From Salinirussus salinus (GTDB lineage Archaea > Halobacteriota > Halobacteria > Halobacteriales > Haloarculaceae), in the NCBI RefSeq assembly GCF_009831455.1, contig NZ_WOWO01000001.1:310001-374000 (forward strand): a DNA stretch of 64,000 bases. The letters are read 5' to 3'. The position numbers were made by a program, and so were the translations under genes. Positions 28,836 to 37,202 of this stretch are shown here, piece after piece (position 1 is the first letter of the stretch; each line of letters begins with the position of its first letter). The notes beneath the pieces were generated by a model. The model was not told the DNA's origin. It made no database searches and saw only the letters and a list, made by a program, of their open reading frames with translations.

Positions 28836-30395
28836 ATGGGACCCGTTCCGGCACTCGAGGAGCGCGCGGAGGCCTGCGCCGAGCGGCTGGTCGCGGCCGG
28901 GGAGGTGCTGTTGGCATCTCACATCGACGCCGACGGGCTCACGAGCGCGGCCATCGCCGCGACCGCGCTCCGGCGGGCCGGCATCGAGTTCGAGACCGTC
29001 TTCAAGAAGCAACTGGACGAAGCGGAGATAGCGAGCATTGCGGCCCGCGAGGAGGAGACGGTGCTGTTCACGGACTTCGGAAGCGGACAGCTGGACGTCA
29101 TCGCGGCCCACGAGCGGGCCGGCGACTTCACGCCCGTCATCGCCGACCACCACCAGCCCGCGGACGCCGACACCGAGTACCACCTCAACCCCCTGCTGGA
29201 GGGGATCGACGGCGCCTCCGAACTCTCCGGCGCGGGCGCGAGCTACGTCCTCGCGCGGGCGTTGGGTGACGCGACCGAAGGGAGCGTCACCGGAACGCGA
29301 GCGGCGAGTGAAACGAGCCGTGAGCAGGGAGAAGCGACCAGCGGGAGCCTCCCCGAACAGCGAACGGAGAGCGACGCTCCCGCCACAGACGGAGGTGCGG
29401 TCGCGGCCGGGACTGACGACCCCGCCGGCGACAACCGCGACCTCGCGGGACTCGCCGTGGTGGGTGCGGTCGGGGACATGCAGGCCGTCGGCGGCGAGCT
29501 GGTCGGCGCCAATCGGGGGATCGTCGAGGAGGGCGTCGAGGCGGGCGTGCTCGCCGAGGGAACGGACCTGGCCTTCTACGGGAAACAGACCCGCCCGCTG
29601 CCCAAGCTGCTCGAGTACGCAAGCGAGGTCCGGATCCCCGGCGTCTCCAACGACCAGCGCGGCGCCGTCTCCTTCCTGCAGGGGCTGGACCTGGACCTGA
29701 AGGAGGGCAGGGAGTGGCGCCGGTGGGTCGACCTCTCGGACGACGAGCGCCAGCAGGTCGCCAGCGCCCTCGTTCAACACGCCCTCTCCCGCGGGGTACC
29801 AAGCGACCGCGTCGAGGACCTGGTCGCCACCACCTACACGCTCACCGCCGAGGACCCGGGCACGGAGCTCCGGGACGCGAGCGAGTTCTCGACGCTCCTG
29901 AACGCGACCGCGCGCTACGAGCGCGCCGACGTCGGCCTGGCGGTCTGTCTGGGCGACCGCGAGGGCGCCCTGGAGCGGGCCCGCCACCTGCTGCGTACCC
30001 ACCGGCGCAACCTCTCGGAGGGGATCAGTCTGGTAGAGGAGCGGGGCGTCGAGCGCGCCGAGCACGTCCAGTACTTCGACGCCGGCGAGGAGATCCGGGA
30101 GACGATCGTCGGCATCGTCGCCGGGATGGCCCTCGGTGTGGACGGTGTGGACGGCGACCGGCCGATCGTCGCCTTCGCCCGCAAGAGCGAGGAGGAGACG
30201 AAGGTGTCGGGGCGGGGGACCGGCCGGCTGGTCGGCCGGGGGCTGGACCTGTCGGTCGTCATGCGGGAGGCCGCCCGGTCGGTCGGCGGGGACGGCGGCG
30301 GCCACGATGTCGCCGCGGGCGCGACCATCCCCGCCGGCCGCGAGGAGGAGTTCGTCGCCGCGGCCGACGACCTCGTCGCCGAGCAGATCGGGTGA
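28836..30395 (+). CDS. DHH/DHHA1 phosphoesterase (archaeal RecJ-like)
   Basis: A 519-residue DHH-family protein. Metal-binding motifs are SHIDADGLTSAA (residues about 28-39), VLFTDFGSG and VIADHHQPAD. The C-terminal DHHA1 domain has ARKSEEETKVSGRGT and the GGGHDVAAGATIP signature. Archaeal members include GAN/RecJ-like exonucleases linked to the replisome. About residues 147-205 form a low-complexity insertion that contains a 102-base inverted-repeat element (29280-29381), read in frame. The flanking fold is intact, so the insertion is tolerated as a surface loop. Confidence 0.88.
   Translation: MGPVPALEERAEACAERLVAAGEVLLASHIDADGLTSAAIAATALRRAGIEFETVFKKQLDEAEIASIAAREEETVLFTDFGSGQLDVIAAHERAGDFTPVIADHHQPADADTEYHLNPLLEGIDGASELSGAGASYVLARALGDATEGSVTGTRAASETSREQGEATSGSLPEQRTESDAPATDGGAVAAGTDDPAGDNRDLAGLAVVGAVGDMQAVGGELVGANRGIVEEGVEAGVLAEGTDLAFYGKQTRPLPKLLEYASEVRIPGVSNDQRGAVSFLQGLDLDLKEGREWRRWVDLSDDERQQVASALVQHALSRGVPSDRVEDLVATTYTLTAEDPGTELRDASEFSTLLNATARYERADVGLAVCLGDREGALERARHLLRTHRRNLSEGISLVEERGVERAEHVQYFDAGEEIRETIVGIVAGMALGVDGVDGDRPIVAFARKSEEETKVSGRGTGRLVGRGLDLSVVMREAARSVGGDGGGHDVAAGATIPAGREEEFVAAADDLVAEQIG
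29280..29381. repeat. In-frame inverted-repeat insertion inside DHH gene
   Basis: A segment bounded by perfect 9-bp inverted repeats, gggagcgtc (29280-29288) and gacgctccc (29373-29381). Its length is exactly 34 codons. The interior (gcgagcggcgagtgaaacga and similar) resembles haloarchaeal intergenic repeat DNA rather than gene sequence, and it translates to Ser/Thr/Glu-rich low-complexity protein. It looks like a small non-autonomous element captured by the reading frame. Confidence 0.5.
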
Positions 30396-30424
30396 GCCTT
30401 GGCACCGCCGACCGAACTACCGCC

Positions 30425-30715
30425 ATGGGCGAGACTGATTCCGAGGCCGCCGATGAGGTCCGCGTCTGGCTTGTCGAGCGGACTTACTCCGACGACGAAC
30501 AGAACCTGATCATCCTCACCTACGCGACCCCCGACGGGCAGCGGTACTACCGCAAGGAGCGGGCGCTGACTTCCTTCACCGACACGCGGGACACGACCGC
30601 CGCCGTCGAGGTCGAACCGGGGAACCTCGGGCGGACCGAACCCGGCCGGGTCGAGCAGTACGCCGCCGAGGCCGGGCGGATGGCCGACGCCCACGACCCT
30701 CAGGACGCCATCTGA
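30425..30715 (+). CDS. Conserved haloarchaeal hypothetical protein
   Basis: A 96-residue acidic protein with the segment VWLVERTYSDDEQNLIILTYATPDGQ followed by RYYRKERALTSF. It looks like a compact alpha/beta domain with no catalytic motif or membrane helix. ATG 30425 lies 30 bases after the DHH gene stop. I do not recognise a named family with certainty. Composition and codon use match the chromosome, so it is very likely real. Confidence 0.7.
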   Translation: MGETDSEAADEVRVWLVERTYSDDEQNLIILTYATPDGQRYYRKERALTSFTDTRDTTAAVEVEPGNLGRTEPGRVEQYAAEAGRMADAHDPQDAI

Positions 30716-31175
30716 ACCGTGGCGCGCTCTCGTACGCCGACCGTGAGCGCCGCTGTTGCCCCGTGCTCGAATTTCGTATCGCAGTATGTGGTTTATAATC
30801 CCTACACGGCAACGGCCGAGAGGCCTCGAGAACCCAGCGAGGGCAGCCGGTGTGGTGTGTCGCGACCTTCCGGCGTCGCGGGTGGTCCGCGGGCCGCGCG
30901 GCCGACTGTCCCAGCGTGGTTCGGCCGAAGCCTCCCGGCAGGTCGCTCACGCGGATGTCCCGGGAGCCTGTCCCGGTCTCCGGCGTCTCCAGCGCGGGAG
31001 TGGTCGCGTCAGACGTCCCGGTGGTCGCCAGGTTCGTCGCGCGGGTGAACCGGCCGGCGTGACCGAGGGTCCGACGATCGCCCCCGATAAACTCTATTTC
31101 GCCATATGGAACCGGCGGCTCGGGAGGGCTCAGGGAAACCGGGGGGTTTAGACGGCCGGGGCGCGAAACACGGGT
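30716..31175. other. Intergenic with an orphan promoter-like site
   Basis: About 460 bases without a credible protein gene. A strong TATA-like gtttataat sits at about 30791-30799 with no start codon in a suitable frame near 30820-30830, so a non-coding transcript is conceivable. The 3' end (ggtttagac near 31146) is a plausible promoter for the small gene at 31176. Short inverted pieces such as gccgagaggc are present but no RNA family was recognised. Confidence 0.35.
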
Positions 31176-31361
31176 ATGGGCTTTGGTAGCTACGACGAAT
31201 CCGAGCAAGAGAACCAGGAGCTCTCGACAGGGGACGAGGAGGGCGTCACCGTCGAGGAGAACGCCCACAGCGGGGACGTCGCCTTCGAGTCCGACGCCTC
31301 GACGGACGAGCTCGTCGACCGGCTCCAGGACATGAAAGACGACGAGGACGACGAAGAGTAA
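31176..31361 (+). CDS. Small acidic haloarchaeal protein (DUF5786-like)
   Basis: A 61-residue, very acidic protein starting MGFGSYDESEQENQ and ending in a run of Asp/Glu. The N-terminal GFGSYDESEQE signature and the helix STDELVDRLQDMKDD match a small haloarchaeal family I recall as DUF5786. Function is unknown. A TATA-like ggtttagac lies about 28 nt upstream, consistent with a leaderless mRNA. Confidence 0.75.
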   Translation: MGFGSYDESEQENQELSTGDEEGVTVEENAHSGDVAFESDASTDELVDRLQDMKDDEDDEE

Positions 31362-31753
31362 CGAGTGCCACGGTCGAGGGGGCCGCGCTCGCCAGGCGGC
31401 GCCAGCGTCCGCTCGCAGGGCCGCCAGGCTCAAGGCTCGCAGTCGACCGCGTACCGCCCGCCGACGACCGACTTCGACCCCGAGAAGCCCGGGGGCAGAT
31501 CGCTCAGACGGGAGCCATGGACCCTCGGTGCCAGTCACGGGTCGCAACTCGATCGTTGAGGGGTCTCGACCGACAGTTCACGCGAGCCAGAAAACGTGTC
31601 TCTCTCCTGACCGGGCTTATCGAACCACAGCAGAGCCACGTTCTGCTCGGTTACGACAGTCCGCGCAAAACTCTGTACCGCCCCGCAACTGCCGTGGCGA
31701 CGTTGCGGGGCATGCGACCAAGGTATTATACGTTGCTGCGTCGAACCGCCGAC
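31362..31753. other. Intergenic, possibly decayed sequence
   Basis: About 390 bases. One frame contains the protein-like stretch YRPPTTDFDPEKPGG but no supporting start or continuation, so it may be a remnant. A near-palindrome, gccccgcaactgcc/ggcgacgttgcgggg, lies at about 31680-31710 just before the promoter of the next gene and could act as a terminator. Confidence 0.3.
31724..31730 (+). promoter_or_regulatory. TATA box of small zinc-finger gene
   Basis: tattata, 24-30 nt upstream of the GTG at 31754. The distance is that expected between a haloarchaeal TATA box and the first base of a leaderless transcript, so it also decides the start codon. Confidence 0.55.
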
Positions 31754-31924
31754 GTGACTCAGAAGTGTCATATCTGTGGTAGCACGGTCACCACGAACGG
31801 TGCCTCTACGGGCGACGCCGTGGAGGGATTCGAGTGCGCTGACTGTGGAAATCCGACATGCCGGGACTGCAAATCTATCGGCGTTGCCCGGGAGACCGAC
31901 CACTGCCAGCGGTGCCGCGGTTGA
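31754..31924 (+). CDS. Small double zinc-knuckle protein
   Basis: A 56-residue protein MTQKCHICGSTVTTNG followed by CADCGNPTCRDCK and a final CQRCRG. Its eight cysteines in CxxC pairs could bind two zinc ions. The GTG start is preferred over longer in-frame starts because a TATA box lies 24-30 nt upstream. It sits 55 bases ahead of the monooxygenase gene but has its own promoter. Function is unknown; similar mini zinc-finger proteins are common in haloarchaea. Confidence 0.7.
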   Translation: MTQKCHICGSTVTTNGASTGDAVEGFECADCGNPTCRDCKSIGVARETDHCQRCRG

Positions 31925-31979
31925 CTGCCCGTCGCCGCAGGTTTTTAGTCGCTCGGTCGTAAATTTCGGGAGCGACATA

Positions 31980-33719
31980 ATGAGAGATAATACCACACAC
32001 GCCCAGACTGACGTGGACTACGACGCCGTCGTCGTGGGAGCAGGGTTCTCCGGCCTGTACCAGCTCCACCGTCTGCGGGACGAACTGGGGTTGTCGGTGA
32101 AGGTGGTCGAGAAGGCCGACGACGTCGGCGGGACGTGGTACTGGAACCGGTATCCGGGGGCCCGCTGTGACAGCGAGAGCCACATCTACTGCTACTCCTT
32201 CAACGAGGAGATCATGTCGGAGTGGCAGTGGTCCGAGCGCTACCCCGAACAGCCGGAAGTGCTGGAGTACCTTCGGTTCGTCGCCGACCACCTCGACCTG
32301 CGGAAAGACATCGAATTCGGGACCGAGGTGACGTCGGCGACGTTCGAAGAGGGTACGTGGCAGGTGGAAACCGACGACGGTGAGACCGTGAGTTCGCAGT
32401 TCCTTATTACGGCCGTCGGCTGTCTCTCGACGCCGTACGTTCCGGACTTCGACAACCGCGATGCCTACGACGGTGAAACCTACCACACCGGGAAGTGGCC
32501 CCACGAGCCGGTCGACTTCGAGGACAAGCGGGTCGCAGTCATCGGCACCGGCGCGAGCGGTATCCAGGTCATCCCGGAAATCGGCAAGGAAAACATCGAA
32601 CACCTGACCGTGTTCCAGCGTACGCCGAACTACGCCGTCCCGGCCCGGAACCGGCCACTGGACGACCAAACGTGGGAGGACATCCAGCGCAACTACGAGG
32701 ATATCATGACGGACGCCCACGACGACGGGTCCGGCTTCCCGTTCGACACAGCCCGTCAGACTGCGGGGGACCTCACCATGGAGGAAGTCGAGCAGATCCT
32801 CGAACCGCGCTGGAAGGAGGGGGGATGGCGCTTTCTGGTCACCTTCGAGGACCTCCTCATCAACCCCGACACCAACGAGAAGGTGTCACAGTACCTCCGC
32901 GAGAAGATCCGCGAGGCCGTCGACGACCCCGAAACCGCCGAGAAGCTCGTCCCGACCGACCACTACTACGCGACCAAACGCCCGCCGCTGCACACCGACT
33001 ACTACGACACCTTCAACAGGGACTACGTGAGCCTGGTCGACGTCACCGAGAACCCGATCGAACGGTTCACAGCAGACGGTATCCGGACCGAGGACGGCGT
33101 GGAACACGAGTTCGACATGGTCATCTTCGCCACGGGATTCGACGCGATGACCGGGACGCTCCTCCAGATGGATATCACGGGACGCAACGGCAGGACCCTC
33201 GAGGAGAAGTGGGCAGACGGGCCGAACACATACCTCGGACTGGGCGTCCACGGGTTCCCGAACCTGTTCACGGTCACCGGCCCACAGAGCCCGTCGGTGC
33301 TCAGCAACATGCCGGTCCCGATCGAACACCACGTCGAGTGGATCTCCGACACCATCGCCGACTTGCTCGAGGAGGGGACGCGGTACATCGAGCCGACGCG
33401 GGCCGCCGAGGAGGCGTGGACGGAACACAACATGGACCTCGCCGAGGAGACGCTGTACACCACCGTCGACTCCTGGTACATGAACGAGAACATCCCCGAC
33501 AAGCCGACGGTGTTCACGCCGTACCCGGGCGGCGTCGACGTCTACCACGACACCATCCGCGAGGTCAAACAGAAGGGGTACGAGGGATACACGCTCGCGG
33601 ACTCACTCGACGAACTCGGTCGGGGCGGGGAGAAGCCGGAACTCGGTATCTTCGAGGCCATGGAACTGCTGCACGCCGACCCCGACATGGACCTGGCCGA
33701 CCTGATGGAGATGGCCTGA
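31980..33719 (+). CDS. Type I Baeyer-Villiger flavin monooxygenase
   Basis: A 579-residue FAD/NADPH enzyme. FAD-binding GAGFSG (20-25), DVGGTWYWNRYPGARCD (48-64), the type I BVMO fingerprint in the form YDGETYHTGKWP (Tyr163 replacing Phe; His169, Trp173) and the NADPH site GTGASG (189-194) are all present. It would insert oxygen next to a ketone carbonyl, giving an ester or lactone. A TATA-like gtttttagt lies 31-39 nt upstream of the ATG. An HSL-type esterase follows on the same strand, which fits ketone breakdown. Relatives act on cyclic, aryl or steroid ketones; the substrate is unknown. Confidence 0.92.
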   Translation: MRDNTTHAQTDVDYDAVVVGAGFSGLYQLHRLRDELGLSVKVVEKADDVGGTWYWNRYPGARCDSESHIYCYSFNEEIMSEWQWSERYPEQPEVLEYLRFVADHLDLRKDIEFGTEVTSATFEEGTWQVETDDGETVSSQFLITAVGCLSTPYVPDFDNRDAYDGETYHTGKWPHEPVDFEDKRVAVIGTGASGIQVIPEIGKENIEHLTVFQRTPNYAVPARNRPLDDQTWEDIQRNYEDIMTDAHDDGSGFPFDTARQTAGDLTMEEVEQILEPRWKEGGWRFLVTFEDLLINPDTNEKVSQYLREKIREAVDDPETAEKLVPTDHYYATKRPPLHTDYYDTFNRDYVSLVDVTENPIERFTADGIRTEDGVEHEFDMVIFATGFDAMTGTLLQMDITGRNGRTLEEKWADGPNTYLGLGVHGFPNLFTVTGPQSPSVLSNMPVPIEHHVEWISDTIADLLEEGTRYIEPTRAAEEAWTEHNMDLAEETLYTTVDSWYMNENIPDKPTVFTPYPGGVDVYHDTIREVKQKGYEGYTLADSLDELGRGGEKPELGIFEAMELLHADPDMDLADLMEMA

Positions 33720-33816
33720 CTGCGGGTTCCCCGGCCGTGTCGGTGGTGGTCCCCCCACTCCGGCTGGTGGCCCCCCGGAAACGGCTTGACTCCCCCCTGG
33801 TCGCATAGACGCACAG

Positions 33817-33825
33817 TAAATTTAT
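33817..33825 (+). promoter_or_regulatory. TATA box of esterase gene
   Basis: taaatttat, 22-30 nt upstream of the first of three consecutive ATG codons at 33847. It shows that the esterase can be transcribed on its own rather than only by read-through from the monooxygenase gene. Confidence 0.5.
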
Positions 33826-33846
33826 CTGGATTGACCATAATCATCG

Positions 33847-34818
33847 ATGATGATGTCGATAGACGAACCGATGGCGACGGCGGCAGACGAACCGCATCCG
33901 GAGATCGCGGGCCTGGTCGAAATGATGGGGGCAACACCGGTTCCGGAACTCAGCTCGCTGTCCCCGGAGGGCGCCCGGCAGTTTTCCAAGGAGATGTTCC
34001 CCGAGGCGGACGAGCCAGAGCCCGTCGGGGACGTGATGGAACTGTCGATAAGCGACGAGGGGATCCCCGTCCGGGTGTACGTTCCCGAGAGCGATGGACC
34101 CTACCCGACCCTGGTGTACTACCACGGTGGCGGCTGGGTCATCGGCGACCTCGACTCCCACGACGAAACCTGTCGCGTACTGGCCAGCGAGGCCGACTGT
34201 ATGGTGGTGTCCGTCGACTACCGGCTGTCGCCCGAACACGAATTCCCGATACCGCTCGAGGACTGTTACACGGCGCTTGAGTGGGTCTTCGAGAACGCCG
34301 AATCCATGCAGGTCGACACGGACAAAGTGCTCGTCGGGGGAGATTCGGCCGGCGGGAACCTCGCTGCGGCCGTAGCGCTGTTCGCCCGGGATAACGGTGG
34401 CCCGGAGATCGCCCGCCAGGTGCTGGTCTACCCCGTCACGGACCACAGCTTCGACACGCCGTCCTACGAGGAGAACGGCGACGGCGGCCTGCTCTCCAGA
34501 GACGACATGGAGTGGTTCTGGGACCAGTACCTCCGCGACGAGGTGGACGGCAAGAACCCGTACGCGTCACCCCTGAAGGCCCAGAGTCTGGAAGGGCTTC
34601 CCCCGGCGACCGTGGTCACCTGCGGACTCGACCCGCTCCGTGACGAGGGGGCTGCGTACGCCCGGCGTCTCGAAGAGGCTGGCGTCCCCGTCACCCACCA
34701 CAACTACGAGGACTGCATCCACGGCATCGCGCAGTTCCTTGCGGACCCGATGGACCTGAGCCGTTCGCGTGAACTCCTCGCGGACGTTACCGCCGACATC
34801 CGGTCGACCGCGGAGTAG
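33847..34818 (+). CDS. HSL-family carboxylesterase
   Basis: A 323-residue alpha/beta hydrolase of the hormone-sensitive lipase family. HGGGW (93-97) forms the oxyanion hole, nucleophile Ser167 lies in GDSAGG, acid Asp262 or Asp266 in GLDPLRDEG, and His292 in CIHGI. No signal peptide is visible, so it is cytoplasmic and hydrolyses short esters. The position 127 bases after a Baeyer-Villiger monooxygenase suggests hydrolysis of its ester product. ATG 33847, 33850 or 33853 could be the start. Confidence 0.9.
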   Translation: MMMSIDEPMATAADEPHPEIAGLVEMMGATPVPELSSLSPEGARQFSKEMFPEADEPEPVGDVMELSISDEGIPVRVYVPESDGPYPTLVYYHGGGWVIGDLDSHDETCRVLASEADCMVVSVDYRLSPEHEFPIPLEDCYTALEWVFENAESMQVDTDKVLVGGDSAGGNLAAAVALFARDNGGPEIARQVLVYPVTDHSFDTPSYEENGDGGLLSRDDMEWFWDQYLRDEVDGKNPYASPLKAQSLEGLPPATVVTCGLDPLRDEGAAYARRLEEAGVPVTHHNYEDCIHGIAQFLADPMDLSRSRELLADVTADIRSTAE

Positions 34819-34873
34819 CCGCTACTGTCCCGTGGACGAGTAGATTAAATGACTTTGCCGCATTGATGCCTTC

Positions 34874-35239
34874 ATGACCGACCCGGAAACTGACGACTCA
34901 CGTACCGCTGATAACAACGACGAATTCGCCCGCAAATTCGAGGACAAGTACGAACACTACTTCCCGCAGCTCCAGCAGGCCTACCGGGGGGCGTTCGAGC
35001 GGATGAACGACGCCTACGACTCCGAACTGGTCCACGCCATCGACCAGCAGCTGCTCGCCGAGAGCGAGCCATTCTACGAGGGCGAGGGCGAATTCCGCGT
35101 GGAGCTGCTCGAGGACCCCGCCGACCGGCTGACGGGTGTGCTCGTCGACGAGGAGAAGCTGGACGCGGTCCTGGAGCGGTACGTCGCGGAGATCGAGGCC
35201 GAGCTCCGGCGCGTGTTCGGGTTCGACGACCCGCAGTGA
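34874..35239 (+). CDS. Conserved haloarchaeal protein (DUF5783-like)
   Basis: A 121-residue acidic, helical protein with DEFARKFEDKYEHYFPQLQQ and a C-terminal helix DAVLERYVAEIEAELRRVFG. It matches a small haloarchaea-only family I recall as DUF5783. Promoter-like tagattaaat lies 24-33 nt ahead of the ATG. No catalytic motif or membrane segment is present. Function is unknown. Confidence 0.72.
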   Translation: MTDPETDDSRTADNNDEFARKFEDKYEHYFPQLQQAYRGAFERMNDAYDSELVHAIDQQLLAESEPFYEGEGEFRVELLEDPADRLTGVLVDEEKLDAVLERYVAEIEAELRRVFGFDDPQ

Positions 35240-35293
35240 CCGTCTGGCCGATATGTGCCAACACTTACCACGCTCGGGGGCGTACCGGCGGAC

Positions 35294-35479
35294 ATGGCTG
35301 GAACAGGGCGTGCGGCGATAAACGGGCTCGTCGCCGCGGTGGTCGCGACGACGGTGGCGTACGCGGTCGGCCGCGACCGGCGGATGGCGCTTGCGGCGGG
35401 GTTGCTCTCCGGGACGATGACCGCGGTCGCCTCCCGGGTCGCCGGCTCGGCCGAGGGACGCACGGACGCTCCCGGCTGA
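35294..35479 (+). CDS. Small membrane protein
   Basis: A 61-residue protein with two hydrophobic stretches (AAINGLVAAVVATTVAYAVG and MALAAGLLSGTMTAVASRVA) joined by the basic turn RDRR, i.e. a helical hairpin in the membrane. ATG 35294 is chosen over the upstream frame start because the upstream residues do not look like protein. Function is unknown. Confidence 0.6.
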   Translation: MAGTGRAAINGLVAAVVATTVAYAVGRDRRMALAAGLLSGTMTAVASRVAGSAEGRTDAPG

Positions 35480-35583
35480 GGGCGGACTTCCCGGCTGCGT
35501 AGCTCCGTGGAGCCGCACGGACCGGACGAGCGACCATGTGAGTCCAAAGGTCTATGACTGGCGACGCACTACAGACGGGTACG

Positions 35584-35952
35584 ATGAGCACGGACACCCA
35601 GTCGGAGGACGACCTGCGCGAGCGGATCACGAACTTCCTCCGCCGGAACTTCCCCCAGATCCAGATGCACGGCGGCAGCGCGGCCATCCAGGAGATCGAC
35701 CGCGAGACCGGCAGCGTCTCCATCCAGCTCGGCGGCGCCTGCTCGGGCTGTGGCATCTCCCCGATGACCATCCAGGCCATCAAGACCCGCATGACCAAGG
35801 AGATCCCCGAGATCGAGGAAGTCCACGCCACGACCGGCATGGGCGGCTCCGAGGGGATGTCCGGCGGCGCCGGCGGCATGAGCCCTTCCTTCCCCGGCGA
35901 GACCCGCGGCGGCGACGTCGAGGACGACGAGGGCCCCGAAGCCCCCTTCTGA
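35584..35952 (+). CDS. NifU C-terminal domain iron-sulfur scaffold
   Basis: A 122-residue NifU-type protein. After an acidic leader comes ERITNFLRRNFPQIQMHGGS and the cluster-binding GGACSGCGISPMTIQ, with the CxxC that holds a [4Fe-4S] cluster. The last 35 residues are a Gly/Met/Ser-rich acidic tail. It probably delivers Fe-S clusters in the cytoplasm. ATG 35554 would add ten residues; 35584 fits the family start. Confidence 0.88.
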   Translation: MSTDTQSEDDLRERITNFLRRNFPQIQMHGGSAAIQEIDRETGSVSIQLGGACSGCGISPMTIQAIKTRMTKEIPEIEEVHATTGMGGSEGMSGGAGGMSPSFPGETRGGDVEDDEGPEAPF

Positions 35953-36852
35953 TCAGTCCCGGCCCGGCCCTGCTTCTCCCGCCTCCCAGCCACCCACCAG
36001 GGCCGCGAGCGTCCGGTTGACCGGGACCGGCTCTTCCGCCCGCTCGACCACGTAACCGTTTATCGCGTCGACCTCCGTGGGGCGGCCGGCCTCGACGTCC
36101 TGGCGCATCGAGGAGACGTTGTCGGCGGTCTCCCGGGCGACGCCCTCCATCGCCGCGACCGCCTCCTCGGGGCCGAGGTCGACGCCCGCGGCAGTGGCGG
36201 CCGCGGCAGTCTCCCGAGCGGCCCCGCGGGCGATACCGGCCAGTGGTTCCTCCAGGACGGCGCCGTTGTCGACCCGACTCAGCGCCGTGACGGGGTTGAT
36301 CCCCGCGTTGACCGCCAGCTTGGTCCAGAGCCGCTGGGGCATGTCGGCGGCGACGGTGGCGTCGATGCCGGCCTCGCGGAAGGCCCCGCCCGCGCGGTCA
36401 GCCGCGGGCGACTCACCGCCCTCCGGAGGACCGAGAACGACCTCGCCCACGCCGTTGCACCTGACGACGCCCGGGCCGGTCCGCTCGGCGCCGAAGTCGG
36501 TGGTCCCCGCCAGGACGGGCCAGGGGAGCGCGGCCGCGAGCGTCTCCTCGTTTCCCATCCCGTTCTGCAGCGAGAGGACCGCACCGGCGTCGTCCATCCC
36601 TCCGAGCGCCCTGGCGGCGTCGGCAGTGTCGAAGGCCTTGACGGTCACGAGGACGAGGTCCGCGCTCGCGGGCGGCTCCGTCCGTGCTTCGGGGTAGACC
36701 GTCAGGTCGACGGCGCCGGTCAGCCGGAGGCCGTCGGCGCGGACCGCCCGGACGTGTTCTCCCCGGCCCACGAGCGTGACCTCGTGCGTGCGCGCGAGCA
36801 GCCCGCCCACGAGGCTTCCCAGACTCCCCGCGCCGAAAACGACGACGTGCAC
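35953..36852 (-). CDS. Ketopantoate reductase family protein
   Basis: A 299-residue NAD(P)-dependent oxidoreductase of the ApbA/PanE family. The Rossmann motif VFGAGSLGSLVGGLLA is at the N-terminus. LWTKLAVNAGINPVTALSRV holds the catalytic Lys and the Asn, and SSMRQDVEAGRPTEVDAINGYVV is the C-terminal signature. It reduces 2-dehydropantoate to pantoate for coenzyme A, or a similar ketoacid. It is convergent with the NifU-like gene (stops adjacent) and just downstream of the rubredoxin-like gene. Confidence 0.88.
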   Translation of the reverse strand: MHVVVFGAGSLGSLVGGLLARTHEVTLVGRGEHVRAVRADGLRLTGAVDLTVYPEARTEPPASADLVLVTVKAFDTADAARALGGMDDAGAVLSLQNGMGNEETLAAALPWPVLAGTTDFGAERTGPGVVRCNGVGEVVLGPPEGGESPAADRAGGAFREAGIDATVAADMPQRLWTKLAVNAGINPVTALSRVDNGAVLEEPLAGIARGAARETAAAATAAGVDLGPEEAVAAMEGVARETADNVSSMRQDVEAGRPTEVDAINGYVVERAEEPVPVNRTLAALVGGWEAGEAGPGRD

Positions 36853-36861
36853 GCCCGCGGC

Positions 36862-37164
36862 TCAGTCCTCCTGCCAGTAATAGATGTCCTCCCTGGGCGC
36901 GCCACAGGAGGGACACTCATCGGGGATCTCCTCGATGTCGCCCATCTCGCCGCACGCCCAGCAGCGCCACATGAGTTCGGCCTCTCCGGGGTTGCCCGCG
37001 GTCAGGTGCTCGCCCGACAGCGCCTCGATGCCCTCTTCGACAGTCACGTAGAAGCCGTGCTCGTCGAACCCACGGACGGTCCCGAGTTTCGTGCCGTCCT
37101 GTGTGTAGACGCCCTGTCCGAACGCGACCCGGTCGGCCTCGGCGTCGGTGTCTGTGTCGGCCAT
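36862..37164 (-). CDS. Rubredoxin-like zinc ribbon protein (DUF7130-like)
   Basis: A 100-residue protein. The N-terminal beta domain resembles PRC-barrel-like modules (VAFGQGVYTQDGTKLGTVRG), and a C-terminal rubredoxin-like ribbon has CWACGEMG and CPSCGAPRE. The four cysteines can bind zinc or iron. The start ATG 37164 follows directly after an A/T-rich stretch (tcaatctatcc on the + strand). Its stop is 10 bases before the ketopantoate reductase start, so the two may be co-transcribed. Function is unknown. Confidence 0.78.
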   Translation of the reverse strand: MADTDTDAEADRVAFGQGVYTQDGTKLGTVRGFDEHGFYVTVEEGIEALSGEHLTAGNPGEAELMWRCWACGEMGDIEEIPDECPSCGAPREDIYYWQED

Positions 37165-37202
37165 ACGTGTCAATCTATCCGGATGACGCATAAACCTGCC
37201 TG

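Noticed and set aside
27723-30305. 860-codon minus-strand frame
   Set aside because: It lies antisense to the phosphoesterase and DHH genes, has no recognisable motif, and its composition is that of a shadow frame.
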